25,528 bases of DNA from Actinomycetota bacterium (lineage in GTDB: Bacteria > Actinomycetota > Actinomycetes > Nanopelagicales > Nanopelagicaceae). A program made the position numbers and the translations under genes. Positions 1 through 7,272 of this stretch are shown here, in pieces. The stretch covers positions 1-25,528 of the forward strand of contig RFRA01000002.1 of assembly GCA_009924725.1 (NCBI GenBank), written 5' to 3'. The notes beneath the pieces were generated by a model. The model had not been told where the DNA came from. It did no database searches and saw nothing but the letters and a program-made list of their open reading frames with translations. Every line of letters starts with the position of its first letter. Within the stretch, counting starts at the first letter, position 1.

Positions 1-2
1 CG

Positions 3-1508
3 GGTGCGGCTGCAGTTTACTTAGGTTTAACTGGCGCTTCAGTTACCCAAGTTGCGGCTTACTTAAGCTCTGAGTCAACCAAGAATGCAATTACCGGATT
101 AAAGCCCAACACTGTTAATAACTTGCTTTATGTGTCACCAACAGACGGGGGAGCACCTGTCGTTGCACCTACGGTTGCACTCAACAAAATCACTGACATA
201 ACTCATCAAAGTGCGAATTTTGTGATCGATGTGAATGCTGGTTTTGCTCCAACAACACTTGGCTTTGAATATTCGCTAGATTCTACATTTGCAACTGGTG
301 TACAAAGCGCTCCAGTTAATCCAGGAACCGTAAGTGGCGGAGCTGCTACAACTGCACAAGTTAGCCTGACAGCACTCGCCGCCTCAAAGACTTACTCGTT
401 CCGTATTTCTGCCATTAACGAATCTGGTACAACCTTGAGCCAAGTTGGTTCATTCACCACACTTGCGCCGCCAGTAACTAAGCCAACTCCTGTTGCGACG
501 ACAGCAACAGATGTGACTGCCTATAGTGCAGTACTCAATGGCACAGTCATGGCTGGTAACGCATTATCAACAGTGACATTTATGTATAGCTCTGATTCAA
601 CATTTGCTACAAATGTGAATTCTATTGCGGCTGTGCCGTTTCAGTTCGGTGGCAATTCAGCTACTTCGGTTTCCCTACCAATTTCTTTCCTAGATGGCGG
701 AAAAACGTATTTCTATAAAGTGGTTGCTATCAATTCAACTGCGACTGTTCAATCAAATGTTTCTACATTTACAACACCAGTAGCACCTGGATTAGCGCCG
801 GTGGTAACTACAAACCCGGTTCCAACAAGCCGAAAATATAATTCGGCTACCTTCGTCGGAACCGTAGATCCAAAAAGCCAAACAACCAAAGTTACTTTTG
901 TCTACGGAAGCGAAAAATCACTAACTTCAGGGCAGAAGACGATTACGTTGCCTGCGAGCCCAATTACCGGCGATGCGGTAGTAAATGTGTCAGCAACAGT
1001 CACAAGTGGGCTATTGCCAAGTAACGGCTACTACTATCAATTCGTTGCCCTGAATGACTCGGGTATCACCAAAGGCGAAATTAAATACGCAATTTTGGAC
1101 CGAGAAGATCCGGTCATTAAGAGCACATATGCAAATGGAAATACTGCTTCTTCTATTGTTTTGAATTCACAATTCAATGCAATGGGTAGTAACACTCGTA
1201 CCTATTTCACTTATGGAAGTGACCCTGCGCTAGTCGGCGCAACAACCGTTCAAGGAACACCATTCGCGGTTGCTAATGCTGTAGATACAACATCTAAATT
1301 CACGGTCACAGGTCTAGCTTCAGGTTCAAAGTATTACTACAAGTTCTTCTTGCTTGATGCCGCTAATGCTGGTTGGAAGTCGGTAGAAAGTGCGGTCTTG
1401 AGCTTTGAAACCTTAAATGTGGCTCCAACACCAACACCAACACCAACACCAACACCAACACCAACACCAACACCAACACCAACACCAACACCAACACCAA
1501 CACCCTGA
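3..1508 (+). CDS. Repetitive FnIII-like surface protein, N-terminal part (partial, 5' end outside window)
   Basis: The frame is open from base 3, so the true start lies upstream; about 501 residues are visible. They form roughly four FnIII/Ig-like beta-sandwich repeats of about 100 residues. Recurring features are a Y(S/G)SD/E strand (EYSLDSTFATG, MYSSDSTFATN, VYGSEKS, TYGSDPAL) and an aromatic Y-(S/Y)-(F/Y)-(R/K) strand near each repeat end (KTYSFRISAINESG, KTYFYKVVAINS). The chain then enters a Pro-Thr linker encoded by a 6-bp tandem repeat and meets TGA at 1506-1508. Repeats of this kind occur in cell-surface or secreted proteins; no anchor or signal is visible because both true ends are missing. 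The Ig-like region directly downstream in another frame probably belonged to the same protein. Confidence 0.75.
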   Translation, partial: GAAAVYLGLTGASVTQVAAYLSSESTKNAITGLKPNTVNNLLYVSPTDGGAPVVAPTVALNKITDITHQSANFVIDVNAGFAPTTLGFEYSLDSTFATGVQSAPVNPGTVSGGAATTAQVSLTALAASKTYSFRISAINESGTTLSQVGSFTTLAPPVTKPTPVATTATDVTAYSAVLNGTVMAGNALSTVTFMYSSDSTFATNVNSIAAVPFQFGGNSATSVSLPISFLDGGKTYFYKVVAINSTATVQSNVSTFTTPVAPGLAPVVTTNPVPTSRKYNSATFVGTVDPKSQTTKVTFVYGSEKSLTSGQKTITLPASPITGDAVVNVSATVTSGLLPSNGYYYQFVALNDSGITKGEIKYAILDREDPVIKSTYANGNTASSIVLNSQFNAMGSNTRTYFTYGSDPALVGATTVQGTPFAVANAVDTTSKFTVTGLASGSKYYYKFFLLDAANAGWKSVESAVLSFETLNVAPTPTPTPTPTPTPTPTPTPTPTPTPTP

Positions 1509-2721
1509 TCGCTACTTCAGCGAAGCCGGAACACCTCTGAGCGCAACTTCTTCTTCAGGCTTGGCAGTTGTTTACACTGCGAAAACAGCAGCTTTGTGTC
1601 AGGTGCTTGATTTAGGTAATGGAAAGTTTTCAGTTCAGCCTGTTTATCCATTAACAGGTGCCAACACAATCACCTGTGTGATTACGGCAGCGCAACCAGG
1701 AGATTCACGATTTAATGCAGCAACAAGTGTTGATCGATCAATGCTAATTTCAAAGCAGCCGACTCAGGTAAATGTTAGAACTTCTGCTCCAATTCCAACT
1801 GCAGCAGGTATTTACTTATATGCCTCGACTGTAACTACCGCAGGACGACCATCTGGAAGCAACGCGATGGTTTCTATGGCTTCTTTGACTCCAGCCATCT
1901 GCACCATTTCTGATATCGGAGTATTTGATACGACAAATGGTCCACGAGGAACAGTGCGTGCTAAGGCAAATGGAACATGCCAAATTAAAATTGACTACCC
2001 AGGTAGTGGAGATCATTTACCTTCAACGACTACTTGGGTTGCAACCGTCACTGGGATAACAGGGCCACCAGTTGGTTCAAATGCACCTCAGACAATTACA
2101 TTCCCGGCAATTCCAAATCGTGAATTTGGCGCTGGTGTATATCCAAAGGCGGTTGCATCATCTTCGCTACCGGTTACCTATAGATCTTTGACTCCAACCG
2201 TCTGCTACATAATTACGCAGCTTGCTGATGGTCCAGCGATTCAGACTGTTTCACCAAAACCTGCAGGAGATAACTTGACCTGTACGGTGGAGGCGTCGCA
2301 AGCAGGCGATGATCGATTTGCAGCAGCGCCACCAGTTACACAATCATTTGTGTGGAGCAAGGCGGCTATGTATATAACGCCTTACTGGGCGCCTTCAAAT
2401 GTTAGAAATGTTCGTCTGCAACCAATAACTGCAACTTCCTATGTAAGTAATTCAACGTACTTCTTCACCTCATCACTTCTATTTACAAGTGGTCAGAATT
2501 CAGGATTGCTCAGCATTGGACACATCATGAGTGCCGTATCAACGACTCCTGATTTCTGTACCGTTCAGGCAGTTGAAGCTGATGATCGCACTGGTGGAAT
2601 ATTTACACGAGCCACCGTTCGTATGATTAAAGCAGGAACATGTTCGATTACCTGGGGATTTGCCGGAACGGATTCACGTTCAGCGGCTAGCACTGTAATG
2701 AACGTGGTCATTAGTAAATAA
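1417..2721 (+). CDS. Ig-like repeat protein, C-terminal fragment in shifted frame
   Basis: The ATG at 1417 reads the CCAACA repeat as a His-Gln run, which is very unlikely to be a natural N-terminus. Credible coding begins just after the repeat, at about 1504. From there about 400 residues form four Ig-like units. The unit pattern is QTITFPAI ... SSLPVTYRSLTPTVC ... GDNLTCTVEASQAGDDRF, with paired cysteines. The first unit starts at PDRYFSEAGTPLSATSSSG and lacks the QTITF-like first strand seen in the third unit. The fragment is therefore probably the 3' part of the upstream FnIII-like gene, separated by a frame change and a small deletion at the repeat. It is either a real decayed gene or a collapsed repeat in the assembly. 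No promoter or ribosome-binding site was seen before 1417. Confidence 0.6.
   Translation: MWLQHQHQHQHQHQHQHQHQHQHQHQHQHPDRYFSEAGTPLSATSSSGLAVVYTAKTAALCQVLDLGNGKFSVQPVYPLTGANTITCVITAAQPGDSRFNAATSVDRSMLISKQPTQVNVRTSAPIPTAAGIYLYASTVTTAGRPSGSNAMVSMASLTPAICTISDIGVFDTTNGPRGTVRAKANGTCQIKIDYPGSGDHLPSTTTWVATVTGITGPPVGSNAPQTITFPAIPNREFGAGVYPKAVASSSLPVTYRSLTPTVCYIITQLADGPAIQTVSPKPAGDNLTCTVEASQAGDDRFAAAPPVTQSFVWSKAAMYITPYWAPSNVRNVRLQPITATSYVSNSTYFFTSSLLFTSGQNSGLLSIGHIMSAVSTTPDFCTVQAVEADDRTGGIFTRATVRMIKAGTCSITWGFAGTDSRSAASTVMNVVISK
1425..1504 (+). repeat. (CCAACA)n hexanucleotide tandem repeat, about 13 copies
   Basis: Period-6 CCAACA runs without interruption for 80 bp. In the upstream frame it encodes Pro-Thr repeats, a typical flexible linker between surface domains. 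Copy-number change in steps of six cannot alter frame, so the frame break at its 3' edge needs a separate indel or an assembly collapse. Confidence 0.95.
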
Positions 2722-2781
2722 GTTTTGTTCCTGCGCAAGAGGAACAACCAGTAAAACGTGAAGAACTCTGTCTTGCTTAAC

Positions 2782-3084
2782 TTAAACCTTGTGCTTGCCG
2801 AAAAGCTTTAATTTACGCAGGGCTTTATTGGTGATCTTCGCCCCGATTACTCCGCGTTTTGGTTCGGTTAGATATTTAAAAAACATAGCGCTTTCGACTA
2901 CATCGCCAACCTCTTCAGGCGCCCAATCAAGTTCTTTCGCTAAGTCAAGTACCGGAACTTGCGAACCCGCTTTGACGGTGCGGTCATAAAGAAAGGCAAT
3001 CTCGAGAATCAATTCGTGGTTATCTAAATCGGGGTAAAGCATCTTGGCGCGCTCTAACGAGAAATCAATAATCTCAAAATCCAT
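2782..3084 (-). CDS. Small conserved protein with winged-helix-like region
   Basis: A 100-aa protein with no family I can name. Residues about 40-90 have a winged-helix look: LAKELDWAPEEVGDVVESAMFFKYL, then a basic G-x-I-(T)-x-K-A wing-like segment near VIGAKITNKALRK. The C-terminus is strongly basic. This suggests a small nucleic-acid-binding protein, but it is inference from pattern only. The start is supported by a leaderless promoter: TAAGTT lies on the minus strand exactly 6 nt before the ATG. It is convergent with the surface-protein fragment and is followed upstream by another minus-strand gene with its own promoter. Confidence 0.7.
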   Translation of the reverse strand: MDFEIIDFSLERAKMLYPDLDNHELILEIAFLYDRTVKAGSQVPVLDLAKELDWAPEEVGDVVESAMFFKYLTEPKRGVIGAKITNKALRKLKLFGKHKV

Positions 3085-3090
3085 GGATCC

Positions 3091-3096
3091 AACTTA
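3091..3096 (-). promoter_or_regulatory. -10 box TAAGTT, leaderless start
   Basis: TAAGTT followed by 6 nt (GGATCC) and then the ATG at 3084. The spacing implies transcription begins at or near the start codon. No Shine-Dalgarno sequence is present. Confidence 0.5.
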
Positions 3097-3130
3097 GATC
3101 TCCCCACCGACAAAACTTGTTTTCAGCCTC

Positions 3131-3682
3131 TTAAGCCTCAGCTAAGCGCGCCCTAACCATAGCTTGTAGCAATTTAATATCAACGTCCCAGTTATTTGGC
3201 ACTGCAATCATTTTCTTAGTGACGCGGTACTCAGTTAACTTAGGGCGGAACTTATCTAATACGTCAGTGCTCCAAGGCGCAATCGAAATATGGTTCTTGG
3301 AAACTGAGGCACCGAAAACATAGAAAGTGCCCTTTCGCAGCATCGGCTGATTCCAGGCAATCACAAGTTCTAGCTCTGGATATTTCTCAGTGATTGCTTT
3401 AATCATCTTCTTGATCGTCTTAGCCTGTACGGGGTCAATACTCTTAAAATATTGAGTCGGTGTTTCAAATCTATGAGCCGAAGTCGAGCCACGCGAATAC
3501 ATCACCAACGCGTTTGCGTGCGCTTGCGAAAAGCCATAATTCTCGCGTAAGTGAGAAATCTGCTCGGGATATTTCTTGCCTTCAAGGGCTGCCATAACCT
3601 TGAACCAATATGACATCTTCTCGCCATATTTCTTTTCAATCGCCGGAAAATGTGCCTGGCGACTTGGGTCCTTGGTAGCCAT
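3131..3682 (-). CDS. DUF4287 / DUF1801-domain protein
   Basis: A 183-aa soluble protein. Residues about 10-65 (HFPAIEKKYGEKMSYWF ... FSQAHANALVMYSRG) match the DUF4287 pattern. Residues about 80-180 match the DUF1801 / YdhG fold, with the typical AWNQPMLRKGTFYVFG and HISIAPW segments. DUF1801 proteins resemble frataxin/YjbR folds, and some are called iron-chaperone-like, but the function is not established. There is no membrane segment. The start is set by TAAACT 6 nt before the ATG. It is divergent from the UbiA gene across 43 bp that holds both promoters. Confidence 0.8.
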   Translation of the reverse strand: MATKDPSRQAHFPAIEKKYGEKMSYWFKVMAALEGKKYPEQISHLRENYGFSQAHANALVMYSRGSTSAHRFETPTQYFKSIDPVQAKTIKKMIKAITEKYPELELVIAWNQPMLRKGTFYVFGASVSKNHISIAPWSTDVLDKFRPKLTEYRVTKKMIAVPNNWDVDIKLLQAMVRARLAEA

Positions 3683-3688
3683 GGCGAA

Positions 3689-3694
3689 AGTTTA
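3689..3694 (-). promoter_or_regulatory. -10 box TAAACT, leaderless start
   Basis: TAAACT on the minus strand, then TTCGCC, then the ATG at 3682. Forms one half of a 43-bp divergent promoter region with the plus-strand box at 3714. Confidence 0.5.
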
Positions 3695-3713
3695 ATACCT
3701 TTTGTGCAACCAA

Positions 3714-3719
3714 TAGAAT
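3714..3719 (+). promoter_or_regulatory. -10 box TAGAAT, leaderless start
   Basis: TAGAAT, 6 nt (TGGCAG), then the ATG at 3726. No purine-rich ribosome-binding site lies between the box and the start. Confidence 0.5.
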
Positions 3720-3725
3720 TGGCAG

Positions 3726-4376
3726 ATGAAGAAGTTAAAGGGTTTGCTTAAAGCTGCTCACTTCGGCCCCACCTTGATCGTTACTGCGATTTCATTTGCT
3801 TTCGCAACGCATTACTGGTGGGAAGGCCCAGCCTATGTAATTGCTTTTGGCGTATTTACCGGCCAACTCGTTGTGGGCTGGAGTAATGATCTTCACGACT
3901 TCGAAGATGACTTGAAACATCAACGCACCAAGAAGCCGCTAGTTTCTGGGCTTGTCACCAAGCAATACCTAATTAACTGGTTACGTTTTATGCTGCCTTT
4001 TTCGTTCCTTGCGAATCTTTTGGGACCACTTGGAATCAAAGGTGGTTTGGTTTACATGCTAGGAATTGCTTGTGGCGTTGCATATAACTTCTACTTTAAG
4101 TTCAACTTATTCTCACCGCTACCTTTTGCCATAGCGTTCGCAGCGCTTCCATCGTGTGTGGTAATTTCCAAAGATTTAAACCCGCCACTTTGGATGTTAT
4201 TAGGGGGAGCGCTATTTGGAATGGCCGCCCACTTCATAAATGTCATAAAAGATATGGATCAAGATCAAGCCAGCGGAATCAAAGGGCTGCCACAGCGACT
4301 AGGCAAAGTTAAATCAATGGTAGCGGCTGCTGTTCTAATCGCTGTAGGCATCGCAGCTTTAGTACTTTTCTTATAA
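3726..4376 (+). CDS. UbiA-family prenyltransferase, compact form
   Basis: An integral membrane protein of 216 aa with several hydrophobic helices. UbiA enzymes transfer a polyprenyl chain to an acceptor through two Asp-rich motifs. The first here is at about residues 54-62 (NDLHDFEDD), followed by KKPLVSG. The second is at about 175-190 (DMDQDQASGIKGLPQRLG). The order and wording resemble short actinobacterial UbiA proteins of unknown acceptor. The protein is clearly shorter than typical MenA/UbiA enzymes (roughly 280-300 aa), lacking terminal helices. The prenyl donor and acceptor cannot be told from sequence. The start is supported by a leaderless promoter. It appears monocistronic, as the next gene has its own -10 box. 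Confidence 0.85.
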   Translation: MKKLKGLLKAAHFGPTLIVTAISFAFATHYWWEGPAYVIAFGVFTGQLVVGWSNDLHDFEDDLKHQRTKKPLVSGLVTKQYLINWLRFMLPFSFLANLLGPLGIKGGLVYMLGIACGVAYNFYFKFNLFSPLPFAIAFAALPSCVVISKDLNPPLWMLLGGALFGMAAHFINVIKDMDQDQASGIKGLPQRLGKVKSMVAAAVLIAVGIAALVLFL

Positions 4377-4420
4377 ATCGAGCGTACTCGACAGTAATAG
4401 TCTGTAGTTCATTGATGCCT

Positions 4421-4426
4421 TACCAT
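4421..4426 (+). promoter_or_regulatory. -10 box TACCAT, leaderless start
   Basis: TACCAT, then TGAGTA, then the ATG at 4433. Same 6-nt spacing as the other leaderless starts in the window. Confidence 0.45.
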
Positions 4427-4432
4427 TGAGTA

Positions 4433-5581
4433 ATGAGACCTGCAAAGAGCATTGCAATAACTTCAATTCTGGCTTACTCAATTATCTTTGCACCGTCAGC
4501 TGATGCCAGATGGATGCTTGATGACCGCCCAGAAATGACGGTTTCAAGAATGAGTAGCGAAGAGTTGCTACATACGCGCTCAGATATTTACTTCACAGTT
4601 GATGTTGCGCAAGTTAACTCAACTCCACAATCAGCTGGACAAACAGCGGGCCCAGCCGCTATTGAAAAGTATGCAGTTGTACTAGATGGCGTTGTAGATA
4701 AAATTATTAATTGGGATGGGTTTAGCGAAAATGAAGATCTAAATCCTGATGCTGTAATTATAATAATGCCCGAAAATGACGGAGTAAAGTTCGTAAATGA
4801 GCACGGAGATATTGTTTTAGCCCCTATTTACCAAGGAAGTATCGTTTCAGAGCTAATTGCACCAAATGAAAAAGTCACTCCTGAAGTTGGCCTGGTGCAA
4901 GTCGTTGAGATAGTTGCACCGGCTGAGCCAGTGGGGCAACCAGTAGTAAGTGTTAACGCACCTGTTGTAGTGGCTCAAGAAGTTGCCCCAAATAATTCAA
5001 TCAATATGACAATTGAAGTGAAAAATACTGACATACCGGCCAACTCAACAGTTTCAATTCAGGTAGTGACAGATGGCAGATCAACAACTTCCATAGGCGT
5101 CGACCCTACCGTGCCAGTTTCTCAGGTTGTTGTTCGGGATCTACCTCAGAACGAGAATGTAACCGTCAAGACTATTATTACTAACACTGATACAAATAAA
5201 GAAACCGTAATCATTATTCCTGTGGTTGCGACACTTCCGGCGCCAATAGTTATTCCTGAATCAGATAGAAATGCTGAAGTTGATAAAGCAACGATTGCTA
5301 AACCTTATGTAACATCCTTAGTTTTTGATGCGAGCGGTCATCGTGTTGCTGAGATCAAAACTCCCGTAATCCCAAATTACGATACGACTAAGACGAATGC
5401 TTCGTTAATGGTGGTTGGCCCTGGTGGCTCAACAACTTCAATTGGTTTATTCGGAAATGGTGAGACTCTTACTGTGGGCACATTAGGGCCAGACTTTACA
5501 TACACGGTAAAAATCGTGCTCAGAGATCTAGGTTCCGGCAGAGAAACCTTCATTTTCGGTGACCCAATCCCCAAAGGCTAA
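4433..5581 (+). CDS. Exported beta-rich protein of unknown function
   Basis: A 382-aa protein with an N-terminal signal peptide (basic start, hydrophobic core at about residues 7-20, likely cleavage after SADA). Residues about 78-120 hold a KYAVVLDGVVDKIINWDG segment. The C-terminal half contains two copies of a beta module. The first is near residues 205-265 (VSIQVVTDGRSTTSIGVD ... VTVKTIITNTDTNKETVII) and the second near 320-378 (ASLMVVGPGGSTTSIGLF ... YTVKIVLRDLGSGRETFIF). Both share an STTSIG turn and an (R/K)ET(V/F)I(I/F) end strand, so they probably arose by duplication. No catalytic motif, anchor or lipobox was seen. I do not recognise the family. It is convergent with the photolyase gene. 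Confidence 0.75.
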   Translation: MRPAKSIAITSILAYSIIFAPSADARWMLDDRPEMTVSRMSSEELLHTRSDIYFTVDVAQVNSTPQSAGQTAGPAAIEKYAVVLDGVVDKIINWDGFSENEDLNPDAVIIIMPENDGVKFVNEHGDIVLAPIYQGSIVSELIAPNEKVTPEVGLVQVVEIVAPAEPVGQPVVSVNAPVVVAQEVAPNNSINMTIEVKNTDIPANSTVSIQVVTDGRSTTSIGVDPTVPVSQVVVRDLPQNENVTVKTIITNTDTNKETVIIIPVVATLPAPIVIPESDRNAEVDKATIAKPYVTSLVFDASGHRVAEIKTPVIPNYDTTKTNASLMVVGPGGSTTSIGLFGNGETLTVGTLGPDFTYTVKIVLRDLGSGRETFIFGDPIPKG

Positions 5582-5610
5582 AGAAAAATAATCTCTTTAT
5601 GTTCTTGAAT

Positions 5611-7083
5611 CTAAATCGTTCCTGCTTCTAACCCTTTTAGCACTTCTTGCGCTCGCACTTTTAACTCTGGTAGATCGCTAAGGCGATTTAGCCCAAATAC
5701 TTGCTGGCTCATGCGGTGATTCTTGGCAAAGGTTTCTTTATGACGATCGAGGAAATCCCAGTACAAAGTTGTAAATGGGCAAGCAGTCTCGCCAGTACGC
5801 AGCTTGGGGTTGTAGACGCAAGGCTTGCAGTAGTTAGACATCCGTGAAATATATGCACCACCTGCTGCATATGGTTTTGTCATCATCTGTCCGCCATCAG
5901 CATGTACGCCCATACCAATCACATTTGGCACCATTACCCATTCGCTCGCATCGATAAATACTTCGCGCATCCATTCCAGAAACTCTTGCGGGTTTGTACC
6001 AGTTACTAAAGCTAAATTCGAAAGCAACATCAGCCGCGGAATATGGTGAACCCAAGCACGCTCTTGAATATCGCCGACAGTTTCCTTGAGGCAATTCATT
6101 TGAGTCGCGCCTGGGTCGTTAAATAGCGGTAGTAACTTGCGATTAGCATTTAGTTGATTGTTCTCACGGTAGTCAGGACCCAGAAACCAATACATGCCAT
6201 TTACATATTCACGCCAACCAATTACTTGGCGGATAAAACCTTCAGCTGATTCAATCGGGATCCCGCCCCCGTTAAAGGCCTTAACCGCAGCCGCAATTAC
6301 TTCACTCGGGTGCAAAAGCCCATTATTTAGATAGGGCGAAAGTAATGAGTGATGCAGTGCCCAGTTATCGGTAGTCATCGCATCTTCAAGCGGCCCGAAT
6401 TCACCAAAGTGGTTATCAATAAAGTTTTTCAGTTGGGCAAGGGCGCCTTGCCGAGTCGTTGCCCAAGTTTTGGTCAGAACATGTCCGATCTCGCTGGCTA
6501 CCTGGGCATCAATCTCATCACGATTGTGTTCTAAATACTTCGGACCTTCATATTTCTTGGGCGGTGGTAGGCGATTTTCTTTATCAAAGTTCCAGGCACC
6601 ACCTGCGGGCTCGCTGCCATCCATCAGAATGTTTAAGCGAACCCGTTGCTTACGATAGAAACTTTCCATCAAGTAACTCTTTTGCGTATCTGCCCAGGCC
6701 TTAAAGAGTGGGCGAGGAGTTAAGAAGAAATCGTTATCCACGAATTCGACACCAAATTCTCTCAGTGCCTCTAACTGTCTAAATGAGGAAGGCTCGGCAC
6801 AGGTTATGGGTAAGCCCTTGTGCTTTTTAAGAACAGATTTAAGCCCATCAACGGTCGATGCGGCTTTCACATACTCAACGCTAAAACCTTCAAGCTCTAG
6901 TGATTTAGCAAAGTGGCGTGCGCTAGAAATTAAAAAGAAAAGCCGCCCTTTATGCCAGTTACGACCGGTGGTCATGCGAGCACTTTCCACCAGAACTATC
7001 AGATCGCTTTCAGGTTTGGCAGCTTTTAGCGCCCCAAAATTGCGATGTAGATGATCAAAGGGCAGATAAACAATGCGCTTCAT
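5611..7083 (-). CDS. phrB: Iron-sulfur (6-4) photolyase, PhrB/FeS-BCP type
   Basis: A 490-aa cryptochrome/photolyase-family protein of the deoxyribodipyrimidine photolyase-related (DPRP) class. This class uses FAD and blue or near-UV light to reverse (6-4) pyrimidine photoproducts. Residues 1-130 form the alpha/beta antenna domain (IVYLPFDHLHRN, LIVLVESARM); the rest is the helical FAD domain (IRQVIGWREYVNGMYW, EWVMVPNVIGMGVHADGGQM). Four cysteines, C331, C419, C422 and C435, fit the [4Fe-4S] ligands of Agrobacterium PhrB as I recall them (350, 438, 441, 454), with the same spacing of 88, 3 and 13. The start codon overlaps the DUF2256 stop (ATGA), so the two are translationally coupled. Divergent from heliorhodopsin. 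Confidence 0.93.
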   Translation of the reverse strand: MKRIVYLPFDHLHRNFGALKAAKPESDLIVLVESARMTTGRNWHKGRLFFLISSARHFAKSLELEGFSVEYVKAASTVDGLKSVLKKHKGLPITCAEPSSFRQLEALREFGVEFVDNDFFLTPRPLFKAWADTQKSYLMESFYRKQRVRLNILMDGSEPAGGAWNFDKENRLPPPKKYEGPKYLEHNRDEIDAQVASEIGHVLTKTWATTRQGALAQLKNFIDNHFGEFGPLEDAMTTDNWALHHSLLSPYLNNGLLHPSEVIAAAVKAFNGGGIPIESAEGFIRQVIGWREYVNGMYWFLGPDYRENNQLNANRKLLPLFNDPGATQMNCLKETVGDIQERAWVHHIPRLMLLSNLALVTGTNPQEFLEWMREVFIDASEWVMVPNVIGMGVHADGGQMMTKPYAAGGAYISRMSNYCKPCVYNPKLRTGETACPFTTLYWDFLDRHKETFAKNHRMSQQVFGLNRLSDLPELKVRAQEVLKGLEAGTI

Positions 7084-7223
7084 TTATTCTCTCGGCATCG
7101 ATCGCTGCAATACTTAACTTCAGACCAGTTCTTTGCCCACTTTTTTCGCCATTCAAATTCCAGGCCACAACGCACGCAGACTTTAGGCGCAAAACCGTTC
7201 TTTGTTTTAGCAACGCGTGACAT
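7080..7223 (-). CDS. DUF2256 small zinc-finger protein
   Basis: A 47-aa basic protein reading MSRVAKTKNGFAPK then CVRCG, then FEWRKKWAKNW, then YCSDRCRENK. Two CxxC-type pairs (CVRC and CSDRC) could bind one zinc. This matches DUF2256, a tiny family that often sits beside or is fused to cryptochrome/photolyase genes; its role is not established. The stop overlaps the photolyase ATG by 4 nt (ATGA). The start is supported by TACTAT 6 nt upstream on the same strand. It may be an accessory or DNA-contacting factor for the photolyase, which is inference from linkage. Confidence 0.88.
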   Translation of the reverse strand: MSRVAKTKNGFAPKVCVRCGLEFEWRKKWAKNWSEVKYCSDRCRENK

Positions 7224-7229
7224 TAGGCA

Positions 7230-7235
7230 ATAGTA
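7230..7235 (-). promoter_or_regulatory. -10 box TACTAT for the DUF2256-photolyase operon
   Basis: On the minus strand TACTAT is followed by TGCCTA and the ATG at 7223. It lies within the 49-bp divergent region shared with heliorhodopsin, about 25 bp from the opposing -10 box. Confidence 0.5.
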
Positions 7236-7260
7236 GATCAGTGTTTAAGAACTTTCATCG

Positions 7261-7266
7261 TAAGAT
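7261..7266 (+). promoter_or_regulatory. -10 box TAAGAT for heliorhodopsin
   Basis: TAAGAT, 6 nt (TAAGGC), then the ATG at 7273; no ribosome-binding site. It is a mirror image of the DUF2256 promoter, so one regulator bound between them could affect both operons. Confidence 0.5.
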
Positions 7267-7272
7267 TAAGGC

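Noticed and set aside
1425..1504. CRISPR-like array
   Set aside because: A simple 6-bp tandem repeat with no spacers.
1417..1505. His-Gln repeat N-terminus as a metal-binding protein
   Set aside because: It is the Pro-Thr-coding hexanucleotide repeat read in another frame; only the sequence after the repeat looks like protein.
2725..2747. Terminator hairpin TTGTTCCT/AGGAACAA between convergent genes
   Set aside because: The stem is real (8 bp) but there is no U-tract on either strand, so I do not call it a terminator.
4378..4391. TCGAG/CTCGA hairpin after the UbiA gene
   Set aside because: Only a 5-bp stem and no U-tract.
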